Positions 44,203-52,919 of a stretch of DNA of 64,000 nucleotides are shown piece by piece; positions within the stretch are counted from its first letter, which is position 1; each line of letters opens with the position of its first letter. The notes under the pieces are model-generated. The model saw only the letters and a list, made by a program, of their open reading frames with translations, was not told the origin of the DNA and searched no databases. Origin of the DNA: Roseovarius mucosus (lineage in GTDB: Bacteria > Pseudomonadota > Alphaproteobacteria > Rhodobacterales > Rhodobacteraceae); assembly GCF_002080415.1 (NCBI RefSeq), contig NZ_CP020475.1, positions 116,136 to 180,135 of the forward strand. Reading direction: 5' to 3'. Both the position numbers and the translations under genes were made by a program.

Positions 44203-45665
44203 TGCGGGTATCGAAGTTTCCGCTGGTTTTCGGCTTTCCGCTAATCTTGGGTGCCTGTGCTACAGCTGTACCAGGCATCTACACGGAACCAAAAGCTGGC
44301 TTCGCCAATATTTCCAGCCAGGTCACACCAGCCATTGGCAAACGGACAGCCTTCGCCGAAACCCAGGCCGAAAACGAGGCACTGAAAAAGCAGGTGCACG
44401 CAATGGTGCATCGCAAGACCATTTCGGCGGACACCGCCGTTCAGGTCGCGCTTCTGAACAACAAGGGGTTGCAGGCGTCCTATGCGAACGTTGGCCTATC
44501 GGCCGCAGAGGCCTGGCAGCAATCGACGCCGGAAAACCCGATCGTCGCAATCGGTATACTGGGCATCGGTGCGCCCGAACTGGGTGCCTACAGGGCGATC
44601 GAAGGACTGATCCGGTCGAACGTGCTCGATGCCACCACTCGCAAGCAGCGTACGGCCATTGCAGACGCAAACTTCCGGAAGGCTCAACTGAGCGCCGTGA
44701 ACGACACACTCGCACTGGCCAATCAGACGCGGAAGGCATGGGTCGATGCCGTAGCCGCCTTCGAGGCCGTGAGCTATCTGCGCCGTGCGAAAGCGACGTC
44801 TGACGCCGGATCGGAATTAGCGATGAGACTGGGCGAGACCGGCGCGCTTAACACAGCCGGGCAGGCCCGTGAACAGGCATTCAATGCCGAACTCGCCGGA
44901 CAACTTGCCCAGGCACGCTTGAATGCTACCCGGTCCAAAGAGCAGCTGACCAGGCTCATGGGGCTGTGGGGCACCGAAGTCGACTATTATGTGCCCGATG
45001 CCCTTCCTGCGCTGCCGCGTTCCGTCGGCCGTGTGACTGACATCGAAGCGAAAGCATTGCGAAATCGGGTTGATCTGCGCGTTGCCAAACTTGGCCTGGA
45101 AGCACAGGCCAAAGCGTTTGGTCTGACTGATCAGACTCGCATTATCAGCGATCTCGAATTCATTGCCGGGTTCGAAGCGGAGCGGGAAATTGAGGACGGA
45201 GAAACGGAGACCGTGACCACCCCTCAGGTGGAGGTGGAGTTCGCAATCCCGATCTACGACACCGGGAAGGCACGGATGCGCAAGGCGGAATTGTCGTACC
45301 TGCAAGCAGCCAACGTGCTGGCAGAAAGAGCCGTCAACGTCCGGTCCGAAGCGCGTGGTGCTGAAGCCTCCTATCACGCCGCGTATAAGATCGCCCGCCA
45401 CTATCGCGACGTTCTGGTGCCGCTACGCACGACCGTCGAAGAAGAGGGTCTGCTGTCCTATAACGGCATGATCACCAACACTTTCGAGCTGCTGACAGAC
45501 GTGCGCGAGAAACTGGGCGCATCACTGGAAGCGGCAAACGCAAAACGCGAATTCTACATGGCACAGGCTGATCTGACCGCTGCGATCTATGGCGGCGGCG
45601 AAGGCGGTGGCGGTGCTGGTGGAGAAGGCGCGACACTTGCCGCCGGTGGCGGCGCAGGACACTGA
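44202..45665 (+). CDS. TolC-family outer-membrane lipoprotein
   Basis: A 487-residue outer-membrane efflux protein. It begins with a lipobox (LILGAC) and shows the two long coiled-coil regions of the TolC fold, with NNKGLQASYANVGLSAAEA in the first repeat and LDATTRKQRTAIADANFRKA around the helical barrel. The C-terminus is an odd Gly-rich stretch (GGGEGGGGAGGEG...). Its inner-membrane partner is not obvious; the ABC membrane protein at 48.4 kb is a candidate. It is 11 bp upstream of the oxidase gene. Confidence 0.88.
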   Translation: MRVSKFPLVFGFPLILGACATAVPGIYTEPKAGFANISSQVTPAIGKRTAFAETQAENEALKKQVHAMVHRKTISADTAVQVALLNNKGLQASYANVGLSAAEAWQQSTPENPIVAIGILGIGAPELGAYRAIEGLIRSNVLDATTRKQRTAIADANFRKAQLSAVNDTLALANQTRKAWVDAVAAFEAVSYLRRAKATSDAGSELAMRLGETGALNTAGQAREQAFNAELAGQLAQARLNATRSKEQLTRLMGLWGTEVDYYVPDALPALPRSVGRVTDIEAKALRNRVDLRVAKLGLEAQAKAFGLTDQTRIISDLEFIAGFEAEREIEDGETETVTTPQVEVEFAIPIYDTGKARMRKAELSYLQAANVLAERAVNVRSEARGAEASYHAAYKIARHYRDVLVPLRTTVEEEGLLSYNGMITNTFELLTDVREKLGASLEAANAKREFYMAQADLTAAIYGGGEGGGGAGGEGATLAAGGGAGH

Positions 45666-45676
45666 AAGGAACTGAC

Positions 45677-47035
45677 ATGCTAAATAGACGTCAATTACTC
45701 GGAGCCGGCGCGGCAGGTGCAACGCTGGTCTCTTCGAAAGCCTGGGGTCAAACCCTGAACATGGGCCTGCCCGAAGCTGCCCAAATGGATAGCGCAGCAA
45801 CGGCGATCACGGCGCGTCCCAATTCCGGGCCGGACTACACACCTGTGGTCACATTGAACGGGTGGACCCTGCCGCACCGGATGAACAACGGGGTGAAAGA
45901 GTTCCACCTCGTGGCCGAACCGGTAGAACGCGAGCTTGCCGACGGCATGATTGCGCATTTGTGGGGCTACAACGGCCAATCCACCGGCCCGACGATCGAA
46001 GCTGTCGAAGGCGACCGGGTGCGCATCTACGTCACCAATAAGCTGCCGGAAGGCACAACGGTGCACTGGCACGGACTCATTCTTCCCTCAGGCATGGATG
46101 GGGTCTCCGGGTTGAGCCATCCAAGCATCCCGCCGGGCAAAACCTTCGTCTACGAATTCGACTTGGTGAAGTCCGGAACGTTCATGTACCACCCCCACGG
46201 CGACGAAATGGCGCAGATGGCGATGGGGATGATGGGCATGTTCGTGGTCCATCCCAGGGATCCGGCCTTCATGCCGGTGGATCGCGATTTCCTGATTATG
46301 CTGAATGCTTTCGACATCGATCCGGGGACATATGTACCCCGCATCATGACGATGACGGATTTCAACCTTTGGACCTGGAACAGCCGGATCTTCCCCGACA
46401 TCGATCCGCTGGTCGTGAACAAGGGCGACCGGGTGCGAGTACGGGTTGGGAACCTTACGATGACGAACCACCCGATCCATATGCACGGCTATGACTTCAA
46501 GGTCACCTGCACGGATGGCGGCTGGGTGCCGCCTGAAGCACAGTGGCCGGAGGTCAGCATCGACATTCCCGTAGGTGCGATGCGCGCCTACGAATTCGTC
46601 GCCGATCATCTGGGAGATTGGGCGATCCATTGCCACAAATCGCACCATACGATGAACGCCATGGGCCATGACGTGCCGACGTTCATCGGGGTGAACAAGA
46701 AGCCGCTGACCCAGAAGATCCGTCAATTCCAGCCTGAATACATGCCGATGGGCATGTCCGGCATGGGGGACATGGCAAAAATGGAAATGCCGCTACCCGA
46801 CAATACCATCCCGATGATGACGGGTTGGGGCCCGTACGGACCCATCGAGATGGGCGGCATGTTTTCGGTCGTGAAGGTGCGGGACGGCATCGACGCGGAC
46901 GATTACTCCGATCCCGGCTGGTACGAGAACCCTCCGGGCGAGATGGCCTACGAATGGACTGGCGAATTACCCGACTTTGCCTCCAACAACAGCCCCAAGA
47001 CCATTCTCACACCGAAACCAACCTCGAAGGGCTGA
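45677..47035 (+). CDS. Multicopper oxidase 2 (copper-cluster type), Tat-exported
   Basis: A 452-residue periplasmic multicopper oxidase. The N-terminus NRRQLLGAGAAGATLV is a twin-arginine signal. The copper motifs are HWHGL, MYHPHGDEMAQMA, HPIHMHGYDF and HCHKSHH. A Met-rich region near the C-terminus (MPMGMSGMGDMAKMEM) may collect Cu(I). It differs strongly from the oxidase at 3.2 kb, notably with YHPHGDE in place of WYHAHA. It is followed by two cupredoxin genes, which probably exchange electrons or copper with it. Confidence 0.93.
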   Translation: MLNRRQLLGAGAAGATLVSSKAWGQTLNMGLPEAAQMDSAATAITARPNSGPDYTPVVTLNGWTLPHRMNNGVKEFHLVAEPVERELADGMIAHLWGYNGQSTGPTIEAVEGDRVRIYVTNKLPEGTTVHWHGLILPSGMDGVSGLSHPSIPPGKTFVYEFDLVKSGTFMYHPHGDEMAQMAMGMMGMFVVHPRDPAFMPVDRDFLIMLNAFDIDPGTYVPRIMTMTDFNLWTWNSRIFPDIDPLVVNKGDRVRVRVGNLTMTNHPIHMHGYDFKVTCTDGGWVPPEAQWPEVSIDIPVGAMRAYEFVADHLGDWAIHCHKSHHTMNAMGHDVPTFIGVNKKPLTQKIRQFQPEYMPMGMSGMGDMAKMEMPLPDNTIPMMTGWGPYGPIEMGGMFSVVKVRDGIDADDYSDPGWYENPPGEMAYEWTGELPDFASNNSPKTILTPKPTSKG

Positions 47036-47081
47036 GCGGCCCTTCGTCATCTCCAACCGAACCAACCTACAGGACAATAAA

Positions 47082-47798
47082 ATGAAAAATCTTCTTTTGA
47101 CGACAAGCTTCGCGATCGCGCTATCAGCACCGGCCTTTGCTGCAGGTACACACGACGGCGGACATGGGGAGACCAAGCCAGCCGCAATGATGGTCGGCAT
47201 GCCGGGTGACGCCGCCAAGGTTGACCGCACAATCGACGTCACTTTGCTCGAAAACGATGAGGGCCAGATGCTGATCGAGAGTGAGCCGATGGATATCAAG
47301 GAGGGCGAAACCATCCGCTTCAACATCACCAACAAGGGTGAGCTGGAGCATGAATTCGTCCTCGACACGGTAGAGCGTAATGCCGAGCATAAGATCGAAA
47401 TGGCCAAGATGGACATGGAACATGACGATCCGAACCGTATCCGTCTCGATGCGGGCGCTTCGGGCGAGGTTGTCTGGACTTTCGCAAATTCTGGCACATT
47501 CGAAGCGGCATGCTTGATCGCCGGCCACTACGAATCCGGCATGCACCGTGAGGTCGCAGTAGGTGAGCAGATGGCTCAGGCTGACGTGGAATACACGAGC
47601 GGCACCATCAAGAAAATCGACGCCAAGGCCGGCAAGGTTACAATCATCCACGGGCCGTTGGTCACGCTCGACATGCCCGCCATGACCATGGTGTTTCGCG
47701 CGGACGAGACGATGATCGCGAACATGTCGGAAGGTCAGGACATCGAATTCGTCGCTGACCGGGTCAAGGGCAAACTCACTGTCACACAGATCAAGTGA
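47082..47798 (+). CDS. Cupredoxin fused to a CusF-like copper-binding domain
   Basis: A 238-residue exported protein with a Sec signal ending near AFAAG. Residues about 45-160 form a cupredoxin fold (LEHEFVLD giving a His, CLIAGHYESGMH giving Cys, His and Met), a type 1 copper site. Residues about 170-238 resemble the CusF beta-barrel (GTIKKIDAKAGKVTIIHGPL, then DMPAMTMVF and GQDIEFVAD); CusF binds Cu(I)/Ag(I) with Met and His. It likely ferries copper between oxidase and efflux channel. Confidence 0.9.
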   Translation: MKNLLLTTSFAIALSAPAFAAGTHDGGHGETKPAAMMVGMPGDAAKVDRTIDVTLLENDEGQMLIESEPMDIKEGETIRFNITNKGELEHEFVLDTVERNAEHKIEMAKMDMEHDDPNRIRLDAGASGEVVWTFANSGTFEAACLIAGHYESGMHREVAVGEQMAQADVEYTSGTIKKIDAKAGKVTIIHGPLVTLDMPAMTMVFRADETMIANMSEGQDIEFVADRVKGKLTVTQIK

Positions 47799-47807
47799 TG
47801 AAAATCC

Positions 47808-47837
47808 ATGGGGCCAGGGCAAACGCCTTGGCCCCAT
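47808..47837 (+). terminator. Strong hairpin after the cupredoxin-CusF gene
   Basis: ATGGGGCCAGGG-CAAACG-CCTTGGCCCCAT pairs 12 bp with one mismatch, 9 bp after the stop. Only a short T-run follows. It may end or attenuate transcription before the next cupredoxin gene. Confidence 0.6.
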
Positions 47838-47905
47838 CGCTTTGAGGCTTGGCCCGAGCAAGCAAGAAGATCCCAAAAAATCAAGCGCTACGGAGGTAGC
47901 CGAGC

Positions 47906-48439
47906 ATGACGAATTTCCTGAGAACCTGCACCATCGCCCTTGCGCTCGTCCTTCCGGCTTTTTCAGTGGGCGCTTCCAGTGGCAAGGGCCAGCAGCCTCA
48001 CGCCCGAGCCTTCGAAGTGCCTGGCCATGATCCGATCGGGAAACCCGGTGATGGCTCCTCAATCGACACGACGATTGAATTGTCCATCAGGGAGACAGAA
48101 AGCGGCTACATGCTTTTCGAGCCGGACGCACTCCACATCGAGAGCGGTTCAGTTATCCGCTTTTTGATCAGCAATCTGGGCGGACTGGATCACGAGTTTT
48201 TTCTCGGCTCCTTTAACGAGGTTGCAGAACACCAGCAGTGGATGCGCGAACATCCCGATATGCAACATGACAACGCCAATTCAGTTTCTATCCCTAGTGG
48301 ACAAAATGCCGAGTTGATCTGGGAGTTCTCCGATATGACCAACCTGGAGTTCGTATGCTTGATCCCCGGCCACCGGGAAGCGGGCATGTGGGGCGTCATC
48401 ATCGTGCACGATCACCTTGCGCCGAAATCCAAGGGCTAG
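47906..48439 (+). CDS. Exported cupredoxin 2
   Basis: A 177-residue protein with a signal peptide (LALVLPAFSVGASS) and a plastocyanin/azurin-type domain. The type 1 ligands lie in LDHEFFLG (His) and the C-terminal CLIPGHREAGM (Cys, His, Met). It is about the size of the first part of its upstream neighbour and lacks the CusF-like domain. It stands alone between a hairpin and the ABC membrane gene, 8 bp before that gene. Confidence 0.88.
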   Translation: MTNFLRTCTIALALVLPAFSVGASSGKGQQPHARAFEVPGHDPIGKPGDGSSIDTTIELSIRETESGYMLFEPDALHIESGSVIRFLISNLGGLDHEFFLGSFNEVAEHQQWMREHPDMQHDNANSVSIPSGQNAELIWEFSDMTNLEFVCLIPGHREAGMWGVIIVHDHLAPKSKG

Positions 48440-48447
48440 ACTTTTCC

Positions 48448-49752
48448 ATGTCACTCTTGGATAGATATCACGTGTTTGTACATAACGTATCTGCCGCGTT
48501 CGGATACGACTACAACGATGCCACGCCAGACTGGGTTCACCCGTTCATTCATCTCATACTGGTCTTGGCGCCTGCGCTGCTGATCAGTGTTGGCTTATAT
48601 CTTGCAATTCGCGGCGTTCTGAAGCTTTGGAAGGACCGCAGCATGCCTGCGTTCCACGCAGAGCCCATACGAGGGCTCGAAGGAAGTCTTTTCAGCACCG
48701 TCTTGCGCTATTCAAGAAGGCAGCAAGCGTTGATGATCATGGTTAGCCTCATCGCGATGCCTATTCTCTATCTGACGCTCGAATTGCCAAAGCAGATCGT
48801 AAACAACGCTTTGGACTCTGATCGCTTCCCCATTGCCGTTTTGGGACGCGACCTCGACCAGGTCGTTTTTCTCATGCTGCTTTGTGGTCTCTATCTTCTG
48901 GCGATCATCCTGAACGGGCTAAACAAATATGGTCTTAACGTCTTCAAAGGGTATGTCGCGGAGCGGTTTCTGCGGCGCTTCCGCCTGCTGGTCTATCGGC
49001 AATGGCGCAGCGATGCAGACTCCCGAAACCAGAGCGAAATCATCCCTATTCTCGCACAGGAAGTTGAGCCCATAGGTGGCTTTGCTGCAGATGTCCTTGC
49101 GCTACCAATCCTGCAAGGCGGTACGCTTCTGACGATCCTGTCTTTCATGTTCGTTCAGGACCCTGTGTTGGGTGCCGCCGCACTGACGGTGCTGCCAATT
49201 CAGCTCGTGCTGCTGCCCAAGCTACAACGCCGGGTCAACGCCCTTTCACGCACAAGGATCAGGGAAGTCCGACAACTTGGCAGGCAGCTCAGCGATCAGT
49301 TGCGCGAACGACAGGTCAATCCGGCCGGGCTGCTGCCAGTGAGTACAAGTTTTAGAGAGCTTGAGCGCGTGCGCAGGAAGATTTTCCGTCTTAAGTTCTT
49401 CATCAAGGCCCTCAACAATTTTCTGACCGCGCTGACGCCATTCCTGTTCTACTCTTTGGGTGGATATTTTGTCATTGAAGGTCGCATTACACTCGGCGCG
49501 CTGGTGGCCGTCCTGGCAGCACACAAGGACTTCTCGGCACCGCTGAAAGAGCTCTTCAATTACTATCAGACGCTGGAAGACACGCGGATCCGGTATCAGG
49601 AAATCATGGCTTTTTTAAGCAAATCGATTCAGCCATTGGGGCATGCTCAGCCAGACAACACTGTGCCACAAGAGGCTGGCCAATTCGAGCGATCCAAGCA
49701 GAGATACCCAGCTTTGTCTTTGGTAGGGCAGGGGGCCATAGCAACATCATGA
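48448..49752 (+). CDS. ABC exporter transmembrane domain lacking an ATPase
   Basis: A 434-residue membrane protein with six helices of the type 1 ABC exporter fold (QQALMIMVSLIAMPILYLTL, FVQDPVLGAAALTVLPIQLV, FLFYSLGGYFVIEGRITLGA). It stops shortly after the membrane part; no Walker A, signature or Walker B motif follows, and no separate ATPase gene is nearby. It overlaps the next cytochrome gene region by 4 nt only. Because a TolC-like protein is encoded upstream, an unusual efflux assembly is possible. It may instead be a repurposed membrane domain. Confidence 0.8.
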   Translation: MSLLDRYHVFVHNVSAAFGYDYNDATPDWVHPFIHLILVLAPALLISVGLYLAIRGVLKLWKDRSMPAFHAEPIRGLEGSLFSTVLRYSRRQQALMIMVSLIAMPILYLTLELPKQIVNNALDSDRFPIAVLGRDLDQVVFLMLLCGLYLLAIILNGLNKYGLNVFKGYVAERFLRRFRLLVYRQWRSDADSRNQSEIIPILAQEVEPIGGFAADVLALPILQGGTLLTILSFMFVQDPVLGAAALTVLPIQLVLLPKLQRRVNALSRTRIREVRQLGRQLSDQLRERQVNPAGLLPVSTSFRELERVRRKIFRLKFFIKALNNFLTALTPFLFYSLGGYFVIEGRITLGALVAVLAAHKDFSAPLKELFNYYQTLEDTRIRYQEIMAFLSKSIQPLGHAQPDNTVPQEAGQFERSKQRYPALSLVGQGAIATS

Positions 49753-49766
49753 AGGAGTTTGATGGG

Positions 49767-50207
49767 ATGAAATGGGCAGCAATATTCTTTGCTTTGATCG
49801 CCGTTGCTTCTGCAGGCTGGTACATCATGCAGCCGGATTACTCTCAAACAGGTACGCAGACGGATGAGGGCGTCGCGCTTCCCGCAGGCGCGCTTGTAAC
49901 TGTCACGCTACCAGCAAGTTTTACAGAGCAAGAGCAAATCGGCGCAGGCGCTTATGATGCAGTCTGTGCCGTGTGCCACGGCCTGAACGGGCAAGGCCGG
50001 GATGGCGTTGCTCCACCGCTTGTTCACAAGATCTATGAGCCGAGCCATCACAGCGACATGGCGTTTGTCCTCGCGGCGCAAAATGGAGTGCGGGCGCATC
50101 ATTGGAAATTTGGAAACATGCCAGCGGTTGAAGGCGTGACGCGATCAGAGATCCTTGCTATCGTGACGTACATTCGAGCATTGCAGCGTGCCAATGGGAT
50201 CAATTGA
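49767..50207 (+). CDS. Membrane-anchored c-type cytochrome (paralog of 5.0 kb gene)
   Basis: A 146-residue cytochrome with an N-terminal anchor helix (WAAIFFALIAVASAGWYI), heme motif CAVCH and probable Met ligand in GNMPAVEGV. It has the same KIYEPSHHSDMAFVLAA block as the cytochrome at 4968-5426. The start at 49767 has AAGGAG 9 nt upstream; an ATG at 49749 overlaps the ABC gene stop as ATGA and is a second option. Association of this cytochrome with two separate oxidase clusters suggests a common redox partner. Confidence 0.92.
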   Translation: MKWAAIFFALIAVASAGWYIMQPDYSQTGTQTDEGVALPAGALVTVTLPASFTEQEQIGAGAYDAVCAVCHGLNGQGRDGVAPPLVHKIYEPSHHSDMAFVLAAQNGVRAHHWKFGNMPAVEGVTRSEILAIVTYIRALQRANGIN

Positions 50208-50303
50208 GCCGTTTCGACGGACAGAAGGGTGGGATTTGGTTCGCGGTCAACGACCATTCGGCTCGCCGCGACATGGCCACAACTGTTGGGGAAAATTCTC
50301 TAG

Positions 50304-51068
50304 ATGAGTAAGTGTCTCGCTGCATCGATCCTGATCCTTGCTGCATTTTTCAGTTCTTTCACCGCAACTCATGCCGGGGAAACCGGCCTCTTCAGATTGA
50401 CCGACCGTGCAGCACCGGTCGGCATCGGTGCCCGTGAACCATCACTTGCAACCTTGCCGGATGGCCGGATCATATTGAGCTGGACAGAAGAAAAAGGAGC
50501 CGAAGCGAAAGTTCGCATGGCCATCCTCGATGGCAGTGAGTGGTCTGACGCTCGTACAATTCATAAATCCTCAAAGATTTACATCAACTGGGCCGATTTC
50601 CCGTCGGTGATGGCACTTTCCAATGGTACGCTGGCAGTACAATGGCTCGAACTCAATGGTACGAGCGATTACCAATACGACGTGAATATTGCTTTTTCCC
50701 TCGATGAGGGCAAAAGTTGGTCGGTCCCCCTTATCCCCCATGATGACAGATCTCAACGCCAGCATGGGTTCGTTTCGTTGGTTCCCCATCAGTTTGGCGG
50801 ATTGACGGCGCTGTGGCTGGATGGCCGGAAGTATGAAAGTCAGACAGAAGGCGACAGTTTCGAGAATGCAATGCAGTTGCGTTCGCGGCAGATCAACTCT
50901 GACGGAACGATGAAGCCAGAAAGCCTGTTGGACGCGCGCGCTTGTACTTGTTGTCAGACGTCCGCGGCACGGACCGGCTCGGGCGACATGGTTGCGGTTT
51001 ATCGTCACCGAACCGCCGATGAAATCCGCGACATTTCGATTGTTCGATCTACCGGAGGTGTCGCGTAG
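50304..51068 (+). pseudogene. BNR/sialidase-fold gene truncated by an insertion sequence
   Basis: The 254-codon frame begins with a signal peptide (MSKCLAASILILAAFFSSF) and then reads as a beta-propeller with BNR-type repeats (FSLDEGKSWSVP, REPSLATLPDGRIILSW). A ACTCCQTS segment suggests a metal or disulfide site. The last residues (VA) and the stop are encoded by the inverted repeat of the IS. No matching C-terminal part resumes after the IS at 52787, so the 3' part is lost. It was probably the last gene of copper cluster 2. Confidence 0.85.
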
Positions 51069-51102
51069 CCCTTAATTGGGCTCTGCCTCAATCTGTGTGG
51101 CG
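51059..51102 (+). repeat. Left inverted repeat of the IS
   Basis: It begins TGTCGCGTAGCCCTTAATTG and pairs with 52743-52786 over 44 bp with two mismatches. It supplies the stop codon that ends the truncated BNR gene. Confidence 0.85.
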
Positions 51103-52704
51103 GAACGGTAGCATTCTCGCCCGCAACAATTCTGGACCGGCCCGACCGTACATGGCGCGTTTGAGCGTCTTCAGGCGATTGATCTGACCTTCCGCCTGGC
51201 CGTTGCTCCATGGCATCTCGATGGCGTTTTTGACCGCATCGAAGTCCCGATTCAATGTGCGGGCAAAGCGCACGAGTGGCGCCAGGTCAGTTTCGATCGC
51301 CTCGTCGATCCATGCCGGGAGCGGGTCTGCTTCGCGGCCGCGCAGGATACCGTTGAACCGCATGGCGAGGCGGCGCATCGTTGCGAAGTCGGGAGAGCCG
51401 GCCTTGAGCGCGTCGACTTTCCGCGCCTGATCCGAAGTGAGCTTTCCGCGCGGTTTGATGCACAGCGCGGCCGCGATGACCGGGGAGATCGCGTGCCCCG
51501 TTTCCGGGTCCCGGACTGGCTTAAGGATTTTGTGCTTTACCTTGGGGCCGCTCGCTTGCTGTTCGGCTCTGCGCCAACCCGCCAGCAACCGCTGCAGATG
51601 CGTTTGACTCCCCTCGTAACCGCGCTCTCGGATCAGACGGAACAGGGCGCTTCCAGTTCGAATGCCATCCTTCCAGCTTTGGCCCAGGAACTCTTCAAAG
51701 TACCACGGCGAAGTCCGCTTCAAGGCTGCCCGCCTGCGGTCTGGTGGTGTCTCGAACTGCAGCCATTTCGCGATGCTGCGACGCGGGAACCCTGTTCGCC
51801 GCCCGATCTCACTGCAGGAAAGCCCTTGATTTCGGAGAGCATGGATGGTGGCGAAAACCTCCTCCCGAGATGTTCTGTGCGCAAGGCGTGACTTCAGAAG
51901 GCTGCCGGCTGCGGTGATGTTGTCGGCGTCGGACAGCAGCGCCCGGCCGGTCGCACGGCCGTGAAGGTTCATTTGTTCCTCGATGGCCTGCCGCAGGTTT
52001 TGCACGATATGGAACCGGTCAGCGACCTGCTTCGCCTGCGGTGCCCCTAGCCGTGCAGCCTGGGCGTAGAGACCACACCGATCTCTGCTGATCACTTCAA
52101 CCTCGGGGTGTCGCTTCAGCCAGTTGGCGCAGGTGGCGACATCACGATCCTCAAGAATGTCGATCACCACGCGACGCTCCAGATCCACAATGATCGTGCC
52201 GTAGGTTTGCGACTTCCGCCAGCTCCAATCGTCGATCCCGATGACCGTTGACGCCTCGGCGGTGCCTTGAACACACTTCTTCAGCTGCCTGAGCACCGTG
52301 TCATCGCTGACCCCAAGGCCCAAACGATGCAAGAGCCGCTCGGCAGGCCGTCCGCCTGTCGCATGCCCAAGAAGGCTGACTATTTCCCCGACACGCGAAG
52401 TACGACGTGCAAATGGACACGCAATCGCGGCGATCTGATCGGAGAAAGTTCGGCGTGGGCAAGTGGGTGCCTGACATCGCCAACGGCAAATCGCGAGATC
52501 AACCGTTACCTCGTCTCCATGGGCGGGATAATCCTGCAACCGCCGACGCCGCCAACCGTGACGTCGGCGTGAATGCAATCCACAGTCTGGGCAAACGCCG
52601 ATGGGCGCCAAGACACCAGATACAATCCACCCGCCGGATTCACTTCGCTCAACGCTATGAACGGCAACATCGCTCCCGGGCGACCAGTGCTTCTTCGAAC
52701 TCAC
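51088..52704 (-). CDS. ISL3-family transposase
   Basis: A transposase of about 538 residues. The N-terminal zinc-binding part has CPDCGLHSRRRHGWRRR and CQAPTCPRRTF; the catalytic part has the ISL3 features GIDDWSWRK, VISRDRCGLYAQ, ADRFHIVQNLRQ and, near the end, WSNGQAEGQINRLKTLKR. The GTG at 52704 is preceded by AGGAGG at 7 nt; an upstream TTG at 52752 would lie in the inverted repeat. No frameshift is seen, so it is probably functional. Confidence 0.92.
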   Translation of the reverse strand: MSSKKHWSPGSDVAVHSVERSESGGWIVSGVLAPIGVCPDCGLHSRRRHGWRRRRLQDYPAHGDEVTVDLAICRWRCQAPTCPRRTFSDQIAAIACPFARRTSRVGEIVSLLGHATGGRPAERLLHRLGLGVSDDTVLRQLKKCVQGTAEASTVIGIDDWSWRKSQTYGTIIVDLERRVVIDILEDRDVATCANWLKRHPEVEVISRDRCGLYAQAARLGAPQAKQVADRFHIVQNLRQAIEEQMNLHGRATGRALLSDADNITAAGSLLKSRLAHRTSREEVFATIHALRNQGLSCSEIGRRTGFPRRSIAKWLQFETPPDRRRAALKRTSPWYFEEFLGQSWKDGIRTGSALFRLIRERGYEGSQTHLQRLLAGWRRAEQQASGPKVKHKILKPVRDPETGHAISPVIAAALCIKPRGKLTSDQARKVDALKAGSPDFATMRRLAMRFNGILRGREADPLPAWIDEAIETDLAPLVRFARTLNRDFDAVKNAIEMPWSNGQAEGQINRLKTLKRAMYGRAGPELLRARMLPFRHTD

Positions 52705-52742
52705 AACTATCCCTCCTGAATTTTCCAGTTTCAGGATAGTTG

Positions 52743-52786
52743 CGCCACACAAAGTGAGGCAGAGCCCAATTAAGGGCTACGCGACA
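52743..52786 (-). repeat. Right inverted repeat of the IS
   Basis: Reverse complement of the left repeat with two mismatches. It overlaps the far upstream part of the transposase reading frame. Confidence 0.85.
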
Positions 52787-52919
52787 TCTGCCCAGGGAAA
52801 GGGGCCCCTCGGCCATCAGCCGATTTGTGCAACAGAGTCGCAAAAGGTCGTCAAGGAGTCTGAGCTTTCCACCAAGGCTGAACAAGTATAGCCGAAAAGC
52901 GGTTACGCCGCCCCCGCAG

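Larger units (their letters stand above)
51059..52786 (-). mobile_element. ISL3-family insertion sequence, complete
   Basis: 1728 bp bounded by 44-bp inverted repeats with two mismatches, containing one ISL3-type transposase gene. No direct target duplication was found: the 8 bp on the left (ACCGGAGG) and right (TCTGCCCA) differ. This could mean that the right flank was later deleted, or that the element moved without leaving a duplication. Confidence 0.85.
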
